Made by a program: the position numbers and the translations under genes. DNA of 64,000 nucleotides from Diabrotica undecimpunctata. Its lineage: Eukaryota > Arthropoda > Insecta > Coleoptera > Chrysomelidae. The notes beneath the pieces were generated by a model that made no database searches, was not told the DNA's origin, and was given only the letters and a program-made list of their open reading frames with translations. The stretch lies in the NCBI RefSeq assembly GCF_040954645.1, contig NC_092808.1:79857889-79921888 (forward strand), given 5' to 3'. Positions within the stretch are counted from its first letter, which is position 1. The number at the start of each line of letters is the position of its first letter. Positions 46,156 through 57,889 of the stretch are shown one piece after another.

Positions 46156-46293
46156 ATGAAGTTACCACTCTTAAGCTTTTCAGAAGCTGTCGGTGAAATG
46201 CGACCAAAATTTAGGTACCACGCGGAACGAGAAAAGACAGTGGCCTTGAGGTCAAAATATGACAGAACAGCAAGGAATATTTTAAAAAGTTAA
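46156..46293 (+). other. Unrecognised 45-codon open frame
   Basis: It starts MKLPLLSFSEAVGEMRPKF and ends NILKS before a TAA. Composition is less A+T biased than its surroundings and strongly basic. No family is recognised. It lies inside the untranslated tail of the minus-strand Penelope copy, on the opposite strand, and may be chance. Confidence 0.2.
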
Positions 46294-46610
46294 TGTTGTA
46301 GCAGAATAGCCAGCATCAGGTGAAGATTGATTCAACCTCCATCAGTCCAAGGTTCATACATTTGGAACTGAGAATAATATAGATTCTATGAATCTATTTT
46401 ATTATAAAATTTTATTAAACTATTTGAGCAGAAATAATTATTTAAATATGTAAAAGTAACATTGACAAAATAATCAATAAAATGTAAGTTGAATAAATCT
46501 AAGTAAGTAAAGTAAGAAACTATTTTATTTTATTTGAAATTATTTAATATGAAAATATGATATAAACTACACCTTAGGGGACAATTTTTAAAGTAAACAA
46601 CATCTTAAGC

Positions 46611-48520
46611 CTAATTCTGCAATATTAATGCATGATAAATTTGGCTCAAGTTACTAATGTCCGTTCTCTTATTAAGAGCGTTAGGGTGTTTAAGTATTGA
46701 ACACATTTCCAAAAACTGTCTTTTAACGAGATTGCGTTCATTGCCAAGAATAATAATATTAAAGTCCACTTTGTGTTTAGTGTTAATAGCATGCTGGGCA
46801 AGAGCACAAGTATGCTTAGATAAGTTGATATCACTGCGGTGTGTCGTAAGACGCCCTGCCATCGGGCAGACAGGGAGTCTGCCCGATGTAGCATGAGTCA
46901 CACTCAGCACAAGGTATGTAATAGATGACATTTACTTGTTCCAGAAGGGACAAGGGTGTTTTAGTTTTAGAAAATAAATTCCTGACAGTCTTAGCATTTT
47001 TAACCGCAATTTTAACCGGTACATTTTTTTGTTTGTACAGTTTAATAAGTTTTTCAGTGACTTGAGGAAAATAAGGTAGAGATGAGTAATGGGTGGTTGG
47101 AGTCCCAAGTACAGTATTAGACAAAACAGTGTTATTAATCAAATTATTTGATATTATTCTGAGTTGGTTACCATTGGGCATGTCATTTAAAGAGGAAACA
47201 TTACTCTGTGCATAAAGGTATTTATTAATGAGGGAAGATAGATATGAATTCTCAATTAGAATATTTCTAAGTAATTGGAGTGATTCCTTTCGATTAACCG
47301 GATGTGTCAGTCTATTTAGCCTACAACTTAAAGCTTTAATTAGGTTTAATTTATATTTGTAGGGATGACAAGAATGGTAGTTGAGAAACCTGTTAGAAGT
47401 CATTGGTTTCCTATACCAACTTGTGGTTAAGGTGTTACGTTCTAATGACACGCATGTCTAAGAAGGGAATACTATTTGTGGTGGGATCCTCAAGTTCAGC
47501 AGTGAACTGTAAGCGAGGATCAAACTCGTTGAACAAGGTGGCCTGTATCTTGTCTGGGGGTAAGGCTAGTAATAGGTCATCAACATACCGCTTAATAAAA
47601 GGGATTTAGAAATCTAAAAGACCCAAACGGTCAGATACTAAATCATCCAATACAAAATTAACTAGGATGGGAGAGATTAAGGAACCCATAGGCGTCCCAA
47701 AAATTTGAAGATAATATTTGTCATCAAAGACCAAAAAATTAGTGTCAAATACTAATTGCAACAGTTCTGCAAATACATCCCAGGATACAGGACAGTTAGG
47801 TTGGATAGAATTCCAATGATTTCTGAAGGAAGTGAGATTAGAAAAAGGTAAATTAGTGAAAAGAGATACTACATCAAAACTCACTAAAATGTAACCTTGT
47901 GGAAGTTCAAAGTTATTAATAAATTCACTAAAGTGAAAAGAATCAACAATATTAAAGTTGCTATTATAATTATAAAATTTTGATAGTATATCAGTTCAAA
48001 ATTTTGAAATATTAATATTAGGTGAATTAATGGAGGAAACAATCGGCCTCATGCTCAATGTGGGCTTATCTATTTTCGGTAGACAATAAAATCTGGGGGC
48101 ATATTCATCATTATTATGTAAAAATTTTGCAAGTGGTTGATCTATGATCTTTAAATTTTTTAAATGAATAATGAATTTATTCATTTTAATAGTGAATTTA
48201 GAGCAAGGATTGGTAGAGAGAGGTTGATAGTATCTATCATCATCTAACAACGATTGACTCAGATTATTGATCTTTTTCCATGAGGACAGTGGCATTCCCT
48301 TTATCACTAGTAAGAACGAGAAGATTAGGGTGGGTTTTTAAAAACGATACCGTCTCCCTGTAAATCTTATCTAACTCCAATATGGGTTGTCTAGGGCGAT
48401 TAGAGAAATTCAACAGAATATTGTTGAAAAGGGACCTAAGAGATAGAAGGTCAGTATTGTCAGCATGTGACCAAATTTTTTCAACATCTGCTAAGATTCT
48501 ACTACCCCAGTAATCTCTTC
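46611..48520 (-). pseudogene. Penelope-like RT and GIY-YIG endonuclease
   Basis: In minus order: LELDKIYRETVSFLK and LVLTSDKGN; PRFYCLPKIDKPTLSMRPIV; SFDVVSLFTNLP; LQIFGTPMGSLISPILVNFV; IPFIKRYVDDLLLALPPD with an intact catalytic YVDD; IPFLDMRVIRT; VKNAKTVRNLFSKTKTP; VIYYIPCAECDSCYIGQT; then GRLTTHRSD, CALAQHAINTKHKVDFN and LNKRTDISNLSQIYHALI. Stops (for example at 47609) and several frame changes inactivate it. RT primes on DNA nicked by the GIY-YIG nuclease. A palindromic replacement disrupts the nuclease at 46860-46888. Confidence 0.92.
46860..46888. repeat. Perfect hairpin within GIY-YIG coding sequence
   Basis: CATCGGGCAGAC (46860-46871), loop AGGGA, then GTCTGCCCGATG (46877-46888). It falls directly after YIGQT, where the protein loses its expected residues and frame. 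Confidence 0.85.
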
Positions 48521-48574
48521 ATTTGTCGTTAAACAACATTAAGGTACTCCTGTTTATTCATAGCTACCGTAATT

Positions 48575-49417
48575 ACCTTTTGAAATACCATTTATATATA
48601 AATATGTCGATGACATCATATGTCCAGTTCCATCTTATCACATCAATACCACACTAAACATTTTTAATTCAGTTAATAAACATCTTCAGTTTACAATTGA
48701 AACTGAGACAGATTTTATTATACCATTTTTAGATACAAGAGTAATAAGACCAAATGACAATATTTTGACATTGGATTGGTACCAAAATTTGACAGTATCA
48801 GGCAGGTATATAAATTACTATTCAAACCATACCATCCGTCAAAAATATAACACAGTATGAAAAACAGGATAATGTCCTTTTTCGTAACAACGGATATCCT
48901 GAACAAATTAAAAAAAAAAACTGATTTACAGCAGTAATTTCTATGTCCCGTCCATGATTCTAACAACAAATCAATCAAATATAAACAACTCCCCTTAATT
49001 AATGGTCTAACTTATTCTGTCATATCCATATTCAGAAATGTTCCTTATATTAGTATAGCTAAGTATAATACCATGATCAGCAAACAACTGTTTTTAAAAA
49101 TCAAAAACCCAGTACCAACTTTATATAAAAGTAATGTTGTTATGAAAATAGCTACATTGGCCAAACACACAATTGTTAAAACAACGCATCACACAATATA
49201 AAAGAGATTGCCGCTTGGGAAAAAATACTTTTTGGCACAGGCTGATAACTACAAAAGTAGATTATTTCTTGAGATGTATTACATTAAAAAAAATCTTGTG
49301 AAATCTTTTAATTTCTATGAGTGTTTTTGTGTATTTGTACACCATTTTTTGTAATGTTCAAATTGTTTTAGAGTGCACTCCTGATGAAGCTATTAAATAA
49401 ATAGCGAAATATTGAGT
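48575..49417 (+). pseudogene. Penelope-like RT/GIY-YIG fragment, plus strand
   Basis: FIYKYVDDIICPVPSYH (catalytic YVDD), HLQFTIETETDFIIPFLDTR, LTLDWYQNLTVSGRYINYYS and FRNVPYISIAKYNT are late RT blocks. KSNVVMKIATL, KRLPLGKKYFLAQADN and RLFLEMYYIKKN represent a contracted GIY-YIG domain. It is 5'-truncated just downstream of the start of the minus-strand copy, so two Penelope copies meet tail-out near 48.55 kb. Frames are broken. Confidence 0.85.
49377..49417 (+). ncRNA. Hammerhead ribozyme motif, canonical CUGAUGA core
   Basis: CTGATGA (49381-49387), one unpaired A, stem II GCTATT/AATAGC with loop AAATA, GAAA (49406-49409). The palindrome ATAT is stem III and T49413 is the cleavable base. 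GAGT (49414-49417) pairs with ACTC (49377-49380) as stem I. All core positions are intact. Confidence 0.8.
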
Positions 49418-49499
49418 ATAAAGAATATACATGTATATTATATTGAGGAGAAAAGATAGATTTTTATTAGAGACCACTTTACCCGATAATTCCAACATA

Positions 49500-49639
<140 letters not shown>

Positions 49640-49692
49640 AACTCTTAAATATTGGGGAAATCTGCAAGAAATACTCTAATGTGTATCAATTG

Positions 49693-49746
49693 TTTCGCCG
49701 AACGTTTTCGCCAAAGAGAATTAATTTGGCTTCTTCAGGGCTGAAA
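49693..49746 (-). ncRNA. Hammerhead ribozyme motif, left palindrome arm
   Basis: Minus strand: stem I TTTC-A-GCC pairs with GGC-G-AAA. The core is CTGAAGA (49738-49732), one unpaired A, stem II GCCAAA/TTTGGC, GAAA (49709-49706). The palindrome AACGTT is stem III and C (49700) is cleavable. It has the longest stem I and stem III pairing of the Penelope-associated motifs. Confidence 0.8.
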
Positions 49747-50292
49747 GAGAATAAATTATAATTAGCTACCATATATTATCTATTAAAACATTATTGATCT
49801 TACCGTAACTTAGAATTGTAGAGTTAGAATATTAAAAAACTTTGCTAGTAACATAGTGGTGTTTTTTGTTACTATGTGCAAAAAAAGTTTTTTATAAGGA
49901 TTGAAATGTATGGTAGATTCGAACTTGACACGTAAAGGCTTACCCAAGGTTAATCGAAAAACCCAATGCAACTACATTTAAAAGGAGGTAATTCTTTGAA
50001 ATGTCGGCAATAACTAAATTGATTTTTAGATAGTTAAAAGTGAGGTTCTGTTTAAGCCAGATCGCAAGCGCTGACAACTTCATTATTAGTTCGTATGAAT
50101 CTTTATGTCGTTAAGGTTCATTGGTAAAAAACGAATGAATTTAAATCCCAGTAAAGGGAAATATTATTTTGATTTTCTTTATTTGATTATATTATATTGT
50201 TCATGTATTATTAAGTCTTATTGAGACATATCTAAAAAAAGCAAGGGAATGTTATATATTTTTTGTTAATGAAAATTAATTATAAAGGTATG

Positions 50293-50760
50293 TTAGTTGT
50301 TAATGGATATATAAGTCAAGTTAGTAATCTGTGATATAGTATTGTTCTTGGTATCTGATTTAAGTAACAGGTGGTATATATCGCTTAGATTCTTGATGTC
50401 ACTCTTAACATTAATGGAGAAATCGTTAAGGAAAATATAAGACATTTCAATGAACTCTCTTTTAGATTTATTGTTCTCACGGTGGAGAATTGTGGTGTTA
50501 GTATAGTCCATGAGATGACCAGTGGAATGGACATGTTTGGCTAATGCACAACGGTCAGGGTGAAGTCGAGAATCACTTTTGTGTAGTGTAATACGTGATT
50601 TCAATAATTGAGATGTTTGACCGATGTAGGAATTGTTGCAAGAGAGATATGGAATGTTGTAGGCAATATTACTAAGCCTATCTATGGAAGTCTTATCTTT
50701 TATCTTAGAATAAAGATTATTAATTGTTAGGGCTAATCTACAAGCTACATTAAGTTTAAT
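50293..50760 (-). pseudogene. GIY-YIG endonuclease frame, left arm
   Basis: The minus frame from near the centre reads KIKDKTSIDRLSN, then SCNNSYIGQTSQLLKSRI. TLHKSDSRLHPDRCALAKHV, KREFIEMSYIFLNDFSINVK and LSDIYHLLL follow, ending at 50293. It has the Penelope nuclease order with the second Cys and YIG intact, but no RT core. Open for 103 codons from ATG 50604. Confidence 0.85.
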
Positions 50761-50769
50761 GTTGTTATT

Positions 50770-51237
50770 ATTAAACTTAATGTAGGTTGTAGATCAGCCC
50801 TAACAATTAATAATCTTTATTCTAAGATAAAAGATAAGACTCCCATAGATAGGCTTAGTAATATTGTCTACAACATTCCATGTCTCTCTTGCAACAATTC
50901 CTACATCGGTCAAACATCTCAATTATTGAAATCACGTATTACACTACACAAAAGTGATTCTCGACTTCACCCTGACCGTTGTGCATTAGCCAAACATGTC
51001 CATTCCACTGGTCATCTCATGGACTATACTAACACCACAATTCTCCACCGTGAGAACAATAAATCTAAAAGAGAGTTCATTGAAATGTCTTATATTTTCC
51101 TTAACGATTTCTCCATTAATGTTAAGAGTGACATCAAGAATCTAAGCGATATATACCACCTGTTACTTAAATCAGATACCAAGAACAATACTATATCACA
51201 GATTACTAACTTGACTGATATATACATTAACAACTAA
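50770..51237 (+). pseudogene. GIY-YIG endonuclease frame, right arm
   Basis: Mirror image of 50293-50760, differing by a few codons (for example NLTDIYINN against NLTYISINN at the end, and IPCLSCNNSYIGQTS here). ATG 50926 to stop 51237. A starting point within RT means the protein could not act alone as a retrotransposase. Confidence 0.85.
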
Positions 51238-51786
51238 CATACCTTTATAATTAATTTTCATTAACAAAAAATATGTAACATTCCCGTGCTTTTCTTAGAT
51301 ATGTCTCAATAAGACTTAATAATACATGAACAATATAATATAATTAAATAAAAAAAATCAAAATAATATTTCCCTTTACTGGGATTTAAATTCATTCGTT
51401 TTTTACCAATGAACCTTAACGACATAAAGATTCATACGAACTAATAATGAAGTTGTCAGCGCTTGCGTTCTGGCTTAAACAGAACCTCACTTTTAACTAT
51501 CTAAAAATCAAAAATTTAGTTATTGCCGACATTTCAAAGAATTACCTCATTTTAAATGTAGTTGCATTGGGTTTTTCGATTAACCTTGGGTAAGCCTTTA
51601 CGTGTCAAGTTCGAAGCTACCATACACTTCAATCCTTATAAAAAACTTTTTTTGCACATAGTAACAAAAAACACCACTATGTTACTAGTAAAGTTTTTTA
51701 ATATTCTAACTCTACAATTCTAAGTTACGGTAAGATCAATAATGTTTTAATAGATAATATATGGTAGCTAATTATAATTTATTCTC

Positions 51787-51840
51787 TTTCAGCCCTGAAG
51801 AAGCCAAATTAATTCTCTTTGGCGAAAACGTTCGGCGAAA
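51787..51840 (+). ncRNA. Hammerhead ribozyme motif, right palindrome arm
   Basis: Mirror copy of 49693-49746: CTGAAGA 51795-51801, stem II 51803-51808 with 51818-51823, GAAA 51824-51827, palindrome AACGTT 51827-51832, cleavable C51833, and stem I GGC-G-AAA with TTTC-A-GCC. Confidence 0.8.
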
Positions 51841-51928
51841 CAATTGATACACATTAGAGTATTTCTTGCAGATTTCCCCAATATTTAAGAGTTTACTATT
51901 TAACTAATCTGCAAAGATTAAATTTCTT

Positions 51929-51931
<3 letters not shown>

Positions 51932-51977
<46 letters not shown>

Positions 51978-51986
51978 TATATATAA

Positions 51987-52021
<35 letters not shown>

Positions 52022-52036
52022 CATAATATATATATT

Positions 52037-52087
<51 letters not shown>

Positions 52088-52103
52088 ATATATATTTATT
52101 TAT
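51932..52103. repeat. (TA)n, imperfect
   Basis: TA-rich tract with TATATAAATATA interruptions. It ends at the solo LTR start. Confidence 0.9.
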
Positions 52104-53381
52104 TGATATGATATAGGAGAAAGAAAAATAGTGATTAAAAATAATTTATAAGTTATATACTAGAGAATTTTATAAAAATCATTTATGTTAGGGCATTTTA
52201 TAAGAAATTAGCATATAATAATTGTAAAAAGTTGTATTTTAATAATTATAATATTGTAGATATATTTAAGTGAGCCATGTGCATAGGCAACCAACTATAA
52301 AATGAAGTGACGTTTAAGTAATGGTTGCGAATATAAAGTGTGGTTATAATAATATGTTGTTTAAAATGTGTAGTTTATTAAATTAGAGTGTTAGTTACTT
52401 AAGTGTATATTCTGATCTGAAAAGCCTAAATGTCAACAAAATTCTCGATAGAAAAGTAAGGAATTCTCTAGATCACCGGAGATGGCTTTGTTTGCGAAAT
52501 GGACAGTTCCAGAAAATTCAGACATGTAGGAGATGGAACAAATCGAACATGATTTCTTACCAGATGGTTCTGGAAGATTGAAAAGGTATAAATACTCGGT
52601 GATTTGGATTCAAGATGGCCAGTTTAGTATGAAAGTTAGTTAGAGTTCATTCAGTTAGTAAGAAGAAGTCAGATCAGTTACAGTTTAGTCAGAATTAGGA
52701 AGAAAGTATAAAGTATGTAATAATCGGTGATTTAGTATTAAAATTTGATAATACTGGAAAGTATATTAGAAGAATATTGGTTGGATATTGGAAGAAATTA
52801 AAAATTATATTATGATTGGAGATTAGTATGAATCAACTTATGATGATTATATGGTGATTGGATATTGGTATATTGAAAAGAAGAATAAATATAAATGCTG
52901 TTTGCTGGTTTGCTTGGTGGTTTATAAATGTTGGTGAAGAAAAATATTTTAAATTGGTGGAAGCTGATAATTGGAAAAAGTAATTTCACAAAAACAAGGA
53001 TAACCGAACCTGAGAACGAAGATATTGAGTGGTAATTAAAATCTATATAGTGGAAAACAGTTCATTTAGGCATTCAGTGAAAGAAAGGTACAAATTTTGT
53101 TAATATAATTTAGTTAGTGTCATAAAAATTTCAATTTTGAAGATAGTTTGTTTAAATTTTACATTGTCTATAGAATTTAATTAGTTTAATAAGAATTTTA
53201 ATTTAAAGATAGTTTATTTTAAAATTTACATTGGTTATGTTAGATATATATGTGTGTTTCATAATAGATATAATAAAGATAATTTAAAAAAGTACTTACA
53301 AACTAATTATTTGAGAACCGCGATAAAAACCCTATATTATTAAAAACACTCATTGCTCATCACTCACAAATAATACATCAT

Positions 53382-53385
<4 letters not shown>
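52104..53385 (+). mobile_element. Probable solo LTR, copy B
   Basis: Same family and orientation as 15202-16559. It begins TGATATGATATAGG and ends ATACATCATAACA, with TATAAATA at 52587-52594. It is ~76 bases shorter, with many substitutions between the copies. Also bounded on both sides by TA arrays. Confidence 0.65.
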
Positions 53386-53448
<63 letters not shown>

Positions 53449-53475
53449 TATATACATATATATATACATATATAC
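53386..53475. repeat. (TA)n microsatellite
   Basis: Follows the solo LTR end directly, with TACATATA interruptions toward its 3' end. Confidence 0.95.
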
Positions 53476-53659
53476 AGTTCGAGTATAGTCACTAGTCAGT
53501 ATCATTTTGTGTCTATTCCATAAATAATAATTTGTTCTAATCTTTTGTTTTGGTTTCAGGTAATGTTATTGTTATGCCTAATGGAAAACACGTAGAATCC
53601 TAAGTAGTAAGTATCTATTACTTAGTAATATTTGATTCATATCGTGGGTGGTGGTCTTT

Positions 53660-54835
53660 TTGAGAGTTGACTTTCAGAGACTTGACCTCTAAAAATCATA
53701 GGAACAAGCTAAATTTTGCTAAGAATGTCAATTTTGCTATTAAAAAAAAATGAAAAAAAAAATTGTAACTTCTACCCCTCCGCCTTTCCCCTAAAATCCC
53801 ACGCAAAAAATCAATTTACCAAGAAACTGTACGCTACAGGAAAAAATATTTTTAATAAAAAATGTAGCTTAGATAGTTTTAAATAAATGTTTGTTGGCAT
53901 TGTTTCGTGAAATGAACCGTTCTCTCATAAACAACGGTTGAAACTACCTATGTACGATGTTGAAAGTGTTTACGCACACGAAATCTTATCTTTAAAATTT
54001 ATAACATAAAACTTCCAGTTTAAGTTTTGGCAACAAATATGAGGAATCTGAAATATGCCAAAAAACGCAGATTTTAAACTTCCCTTTATCAACAAGACCA
54101 CGTCACGGGAAATGCCTCCATGAAGACCGTATTCAATCAAATTTGTAGCTGAAGCTACGTAGTTTTAAAAAACGAACTTGTCTCATTGAAAAATAACAAT
54201 TTACCGTTTTTTAGATATATTTCAAATGCCTCACATTTGTTGCCAAAACTTAAAAACAAAATTTTATACTATAGGTTTAGAAGATTAAACTCTAAAAATC
54301 AAAATTCTGTAGTGACCGGTAAATGACGTGATTTTATTGATCTCATAACAATCTTAAAAAATGGCAAAAATTGCGAAACGTTTATTTCTTTAATACCTTC
54401 ATAAAAACTGACTTAGTTTTCGTCAAAATACAAAAATTGCATTAATAGCTGCAGTCTTCACCTTTAAAACGCAATTTGATTTTTGTCGCTATAAAACTCT
54501 GATCCAAAGATAACAAATTTTTACCGTCGAGTTTATATAAATTTTATTTAAAATTTATTTCGCGCTTGTAACTAACATTCAAAACCGCAGGTCGCTTCGA
54601 GCGTTTTTCCAAGGGAACGAGTTTATTTTACACAAAAGTGCCAATAAATACTTTTGTTTAAAATTATCTTAGGACGTGGAGGGGTTTTTAAAGGGAAGTC
54701 TGGGGTTAGGAGTGGCAAACTTAATTGTATCTTTTTTCAATTTTTGGTCACAAAATTGATATCATGAGCAAAATTCAGCTTGGTCGTATGATTTTTAGAG
54801 GTTCAGTGACATTTTTATCTCTGACGACTGTCTAA
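53660..54835. mobile_element. Large diverged foldback element
   Basis: The outer arm at 53660-53830 (GACCTCTAAAAATCATA, then CAAGCTAAATTTTGCT) is inverted at 54660-54835. An inner arm at 54003-54075 (AAGTTTTGGCAACAAATATG) is inverted at 54205-54285. Arms are interrupted by indels. No coding sequence is present. Confidence 0.7.
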
Positions 54836-55146
54836 AGTACGGCTGACTAAAGAAGACTCATATCAAATTATTTCGATATACTATCTATCAATATTTCATA
54901 TATTGTTATGCTAAGCAGAAACTATCTATTATGTTTATTTTGTGCCTGTTAAAACCTTTTTAACTTTTTAACTGGCATTCATTGATTTTAGATTTGTATT
55001 TAGCGAAAATATAACTAATGTTTTTTTATTGTATTATTCGAATGATTACAATTACGTAGATGGAGGATTAAAACTTATTCAGAATAAAATTATATAAAAC
55101 ATTAATAGGTATTTAGTGATTCAAAATCATAAATATTTACATTATA

Positions 55147-55344
55147 TTGAACACTATTCTAGATTGGTGTAATAAGTTGATGAATCCAAGTGTACGACGT
55201 ACATCAGTTGATAAATTTACAGACTCATTTAGGTTATCGTTTAGTCAGCTTAGTCGTCGTTATAGGCTACAAGCCCATGAAATATTTTTAAGGGGTCAAT
55301 TGACACGGAATAAATCACAAATAAATCAATACTACAATATGTAA
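55147..55344 (+). other. Unrecognised open frame in left arm of a long inverted repeat
   Basis: 65 codons, MNTILDWCNKLMNPSVRRTS, ending QINQYYNM. No family is recognised. It overlaps sequence that recurs inverted at 60.4 kb without keeping the frame, which argues against a gene. Confidence 0.2.
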
Positions 55345-55680
55345 TAACAACGAAATTATGCCGTCAATGTTTATCGGTACAGGTGGCTAAACAGGTATGG
55401 CAAACATACCACTCAAGGGGGGTGTTTGACATTTATTAGTTAGGTAGGTTATATAAAAAGAATGACCTGCGACGTGATGCTGTACAAAAATATTCGTACC
55501 AGTAGCAGCGACCTTTTTTTTTGGAAAATTTTGAACCCGTTTTCGGTAATTTAATACAGTACGGCATTCATATACATAGTTTCGGATAGTTATTTAAACT
55601 TTCTTATTTTGCAGTGCCCTACATATCAGATGGTACAGGGGTAAGAAATCTAGGGCGCTACTCTTGATTAACCCCGATTC
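55240..55680 (+). repeat. Left arm of a ~440 bp inverted repeat
   Basis: ATTTTTAAGGGGTCAATTGA, TCGGTACAGGTGGCTA, TTTAATACAGTACGGCATTC and TTTTGCAGTGCCCTACATAT each have inverted counterparts in order at 60500-60066. Divergence is moderate. Confidence 0.75.
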
Positions 55681-56397
55681 ATTGAAAAATCTACGGCATC
55701 AATTCTAAATAATTACGTAATGCGTAAAAGAATGTTTGGCGTTGTCGTTCTTGCAAATTATTATAAACCGTTATCTGTAATTGGAAAAAGAATTGTTGTT
55801 TTCTTTGACAAAATATAACTAAAAACTATGAAACTAATTCATAGCCGGTTATAATAAATGGTACAAATTAACAATTTGAAAAGAAAACAAAAATTTGAAA
55901 ATTGATCATTTTTTTAAAGTACCCTGTGGTGTATTTTATGTTAAATTTTAAAGACCTTATTAATTATGTAAAAGTAGACCAAAAAAAAATCGGTTGCCTG
56001 TAAAGTCGGTTTTACGGGCGAAGATTTTACGTGACAACGTCTTTTTCTCGGTAGAATATTTATTGATATGAATATTATTAAATTGCACAATAGGAACAAG
56101 GAATTGAATGAAAATAAGAATTGCACAAATTTTAACTATAGAAATATATTTTGTTTACTAAAACATTGTACATGTAAACTTAAACTTAACTAATTTCTAT
56201 TTGAGTGATTTTGTTGAGGATAGGACGATGATAGGAGAAATATGAAATGAAAGGAAGTGTTTCTGCTGTAATGTGTCTTGAACGCCAAGAACGCTCGAGA
56301 AAGACAGAGACCAGTGATGTTCCGTGGAGCTTATCCAATATCGGGAGATGCCTTCGGCAAAATTCGGTAGATTTCGGTAGATCATATGCAATGACGT

Positions 56398-56400
<3 letters not shown>

Positions 56401-56435
<35 letters not shown>
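56401..56435. repeat. (TA)n microsatellite
   Basis: Short TA run next to the foldback element that follows. Confidence 0.95.
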
Positions 56436-56440
<5 letters not shown>

Positions 56441-56737
56441 ACAGTGCGTTCAATTAAGTGAACACCATAATGGAATTTTTTTTTAGTTTTATGACCTAAA
56501 ACCTAAAATCAATCATCAATTAAATTTTTTGAGCCATATACACGAGGTTTGTCAAAAAATATGAACATAAAATTCATATTTTTTGATAAACTGCCTATAT
56601 TACTAAAAAAATTTAATATCTGATGATTGTATTCTAAGTTTTAGATCATTCAGAACTTTTTAGAAAGAATAACTTTTTTCCATAAAACTAAAAATAGAAA
56701 AGTTTCCCATTATGGTGGCGACTTAATGGTTCAAAAG
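56441..56737. mobile_element. ~295 bp foldback MITE
   Basis: The whole unit is an imperfect inverted repeat. The outer part pairs ATTAAGTGAACACCATAATGG with its counterpart near 56705-56730, and the centre is the 14 bp stem TCAAAAAATATGAA with its complement (56556-56590). It begins after TA, as Tc1/mariner-type MITEs do. Confidence 0.75.
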
Positions 56738-57047
56738 TTAAAGACCTTAAATAATTATGCTGAACTAATTATTAGAAATAACCATAATTCATTGAATTTT
56801 GTTTAATAAATAAAGAATCAAATTATTGGGACCAAATGCTCACATCAGCTATTATGATACAAATAAGGTTTAATAATATTTTGAGAAATAGTTATAGGTC
56901 ATAATATTTACAGAAAGTTAAAACGTTCTGGTTCAAATAGATGTAACAACCATTATCTGCTAATGTATTAAGTCGGCAGTCAAAGAAAACCGACACCACA
57001 CACACCGTCATTTAGCTAATAATTTATCACTTGATACTTGAGATTCT

Positions 57048-57257
57048 TTGAGAATTGAAGAGACGTGTGTGAATGATTATGATTACGGAATAATGTTTAT
57101 ACAATATGTTATTATTAGGTATAAAATTACGAACTTGAATCTCGGGGTATTTCGCTTTCTTTGCATCTTTGCAAATATATTTTTAAACACTATAGGGAAG
57201 TATCAAATGAATTTTAATACAAACGTATTAAAAATACCAAGTATTAGGTTACACTGA
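57048..57257 (+). other. Open frame inside the hAT-like element, not recognised
   Basis: 69 codons (VNDYDYGIMFIQYVIIRYKI), no domain. Probably chance in a non-coding element. Confidence 0.15.
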
Positions 57258-57889
57258 AAAGTTTTTTGATGGTAACAGAAATAAAAAGATAAATTGTATT
57301 ATCCGAATTTATTTTCAAGTCATTGTGATATTTGTTTTAAAATTAGGTAGATTCAAGGGGCAGTTCGGTAGATCGGTAGATAGGAATCAAATTCGGTAGA
57401 TCTACCGAAAAATCGGTACACGGAACAACACTGACAGAGACACAAGCACGGAACCACGCACCGATTCAACGCGCCTAATTCTTTAGTGCTGCGCGCTCAG
57501 CGGACCGATCATGTTTGAGTGGGAGAGAGACGCAAGGCATTCGCCGGTCCGGCGGGCCTCTCTCTCGTTCGGTGACTCACTGTAACAGACGTGAGCGGGC
57601 GTTACACTTTTTCATGAATGACTCCGAGCCACAACCTAATTTAAGACGTTGTCACGTCAAAAAAAAATAATGCCTTACATTTTTAACTGATGGATTTTGC
57701 ACAGCTGATAAAGTCTATTAAAATTTTACATTTTTTAGGCCTAGTGTGCATTTCTTAGGGGACGCAATTTAATTCTTTTAAGGTGTTAGAAACGTAAGTA
57801 TAAGTTTAACTTTAAGTTTGTGGTGTCGCCACTTCGGTCCTATCTTGGAAAAATGGGTGCAAAGGGTTTTCACTATTACAAATGTTAAA

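Larger units (their letters stand above)
45637..48530 (-). mobile_element. Penelope-like element, minus strand
   Basis: In minus order: RT (48520-47000), GIY-YIG (46930-46611), a ~840 base untranslated tail, a hammerhead (45772-45731) and then a TA array. This is the fullest Penelope copy in the window. Whether the whole tail belongs to the same insertion is inferred from order and orientation. Confidence 0.75.
56312..57433. mobile_element. hAT-like non-autonomous element with 8 bp duplication
   Basis: Ends CAGTGATGTTCCGTG (left) and CAGTGTTGTTCCGTG (right, reversed) are flanked by ACAGAGAC at 56304-56311 and 57434-57441. CAGTG ends, an 8 bp duplication and repeated CGGTAGAT subterminal motifs are characteristic of hAT transposons. 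1122 bp with no transposase. It holds a TA array and another foldback element. Confidence 0.85.
56028..57657. mobile_element. Element with 15 bp perfect inverted ends
   Basis: ACGTGACAACGTCTT at 56028-56042 is exactly inverted at 57643-57657. Without the hAT-like insertion inside it, the element is about 500 bp. Its right half (57440-57620) is unusually G+C rich. No coding frame or secure target duplication is visible; the true ends could extend a little further. Confidence 0.5.
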
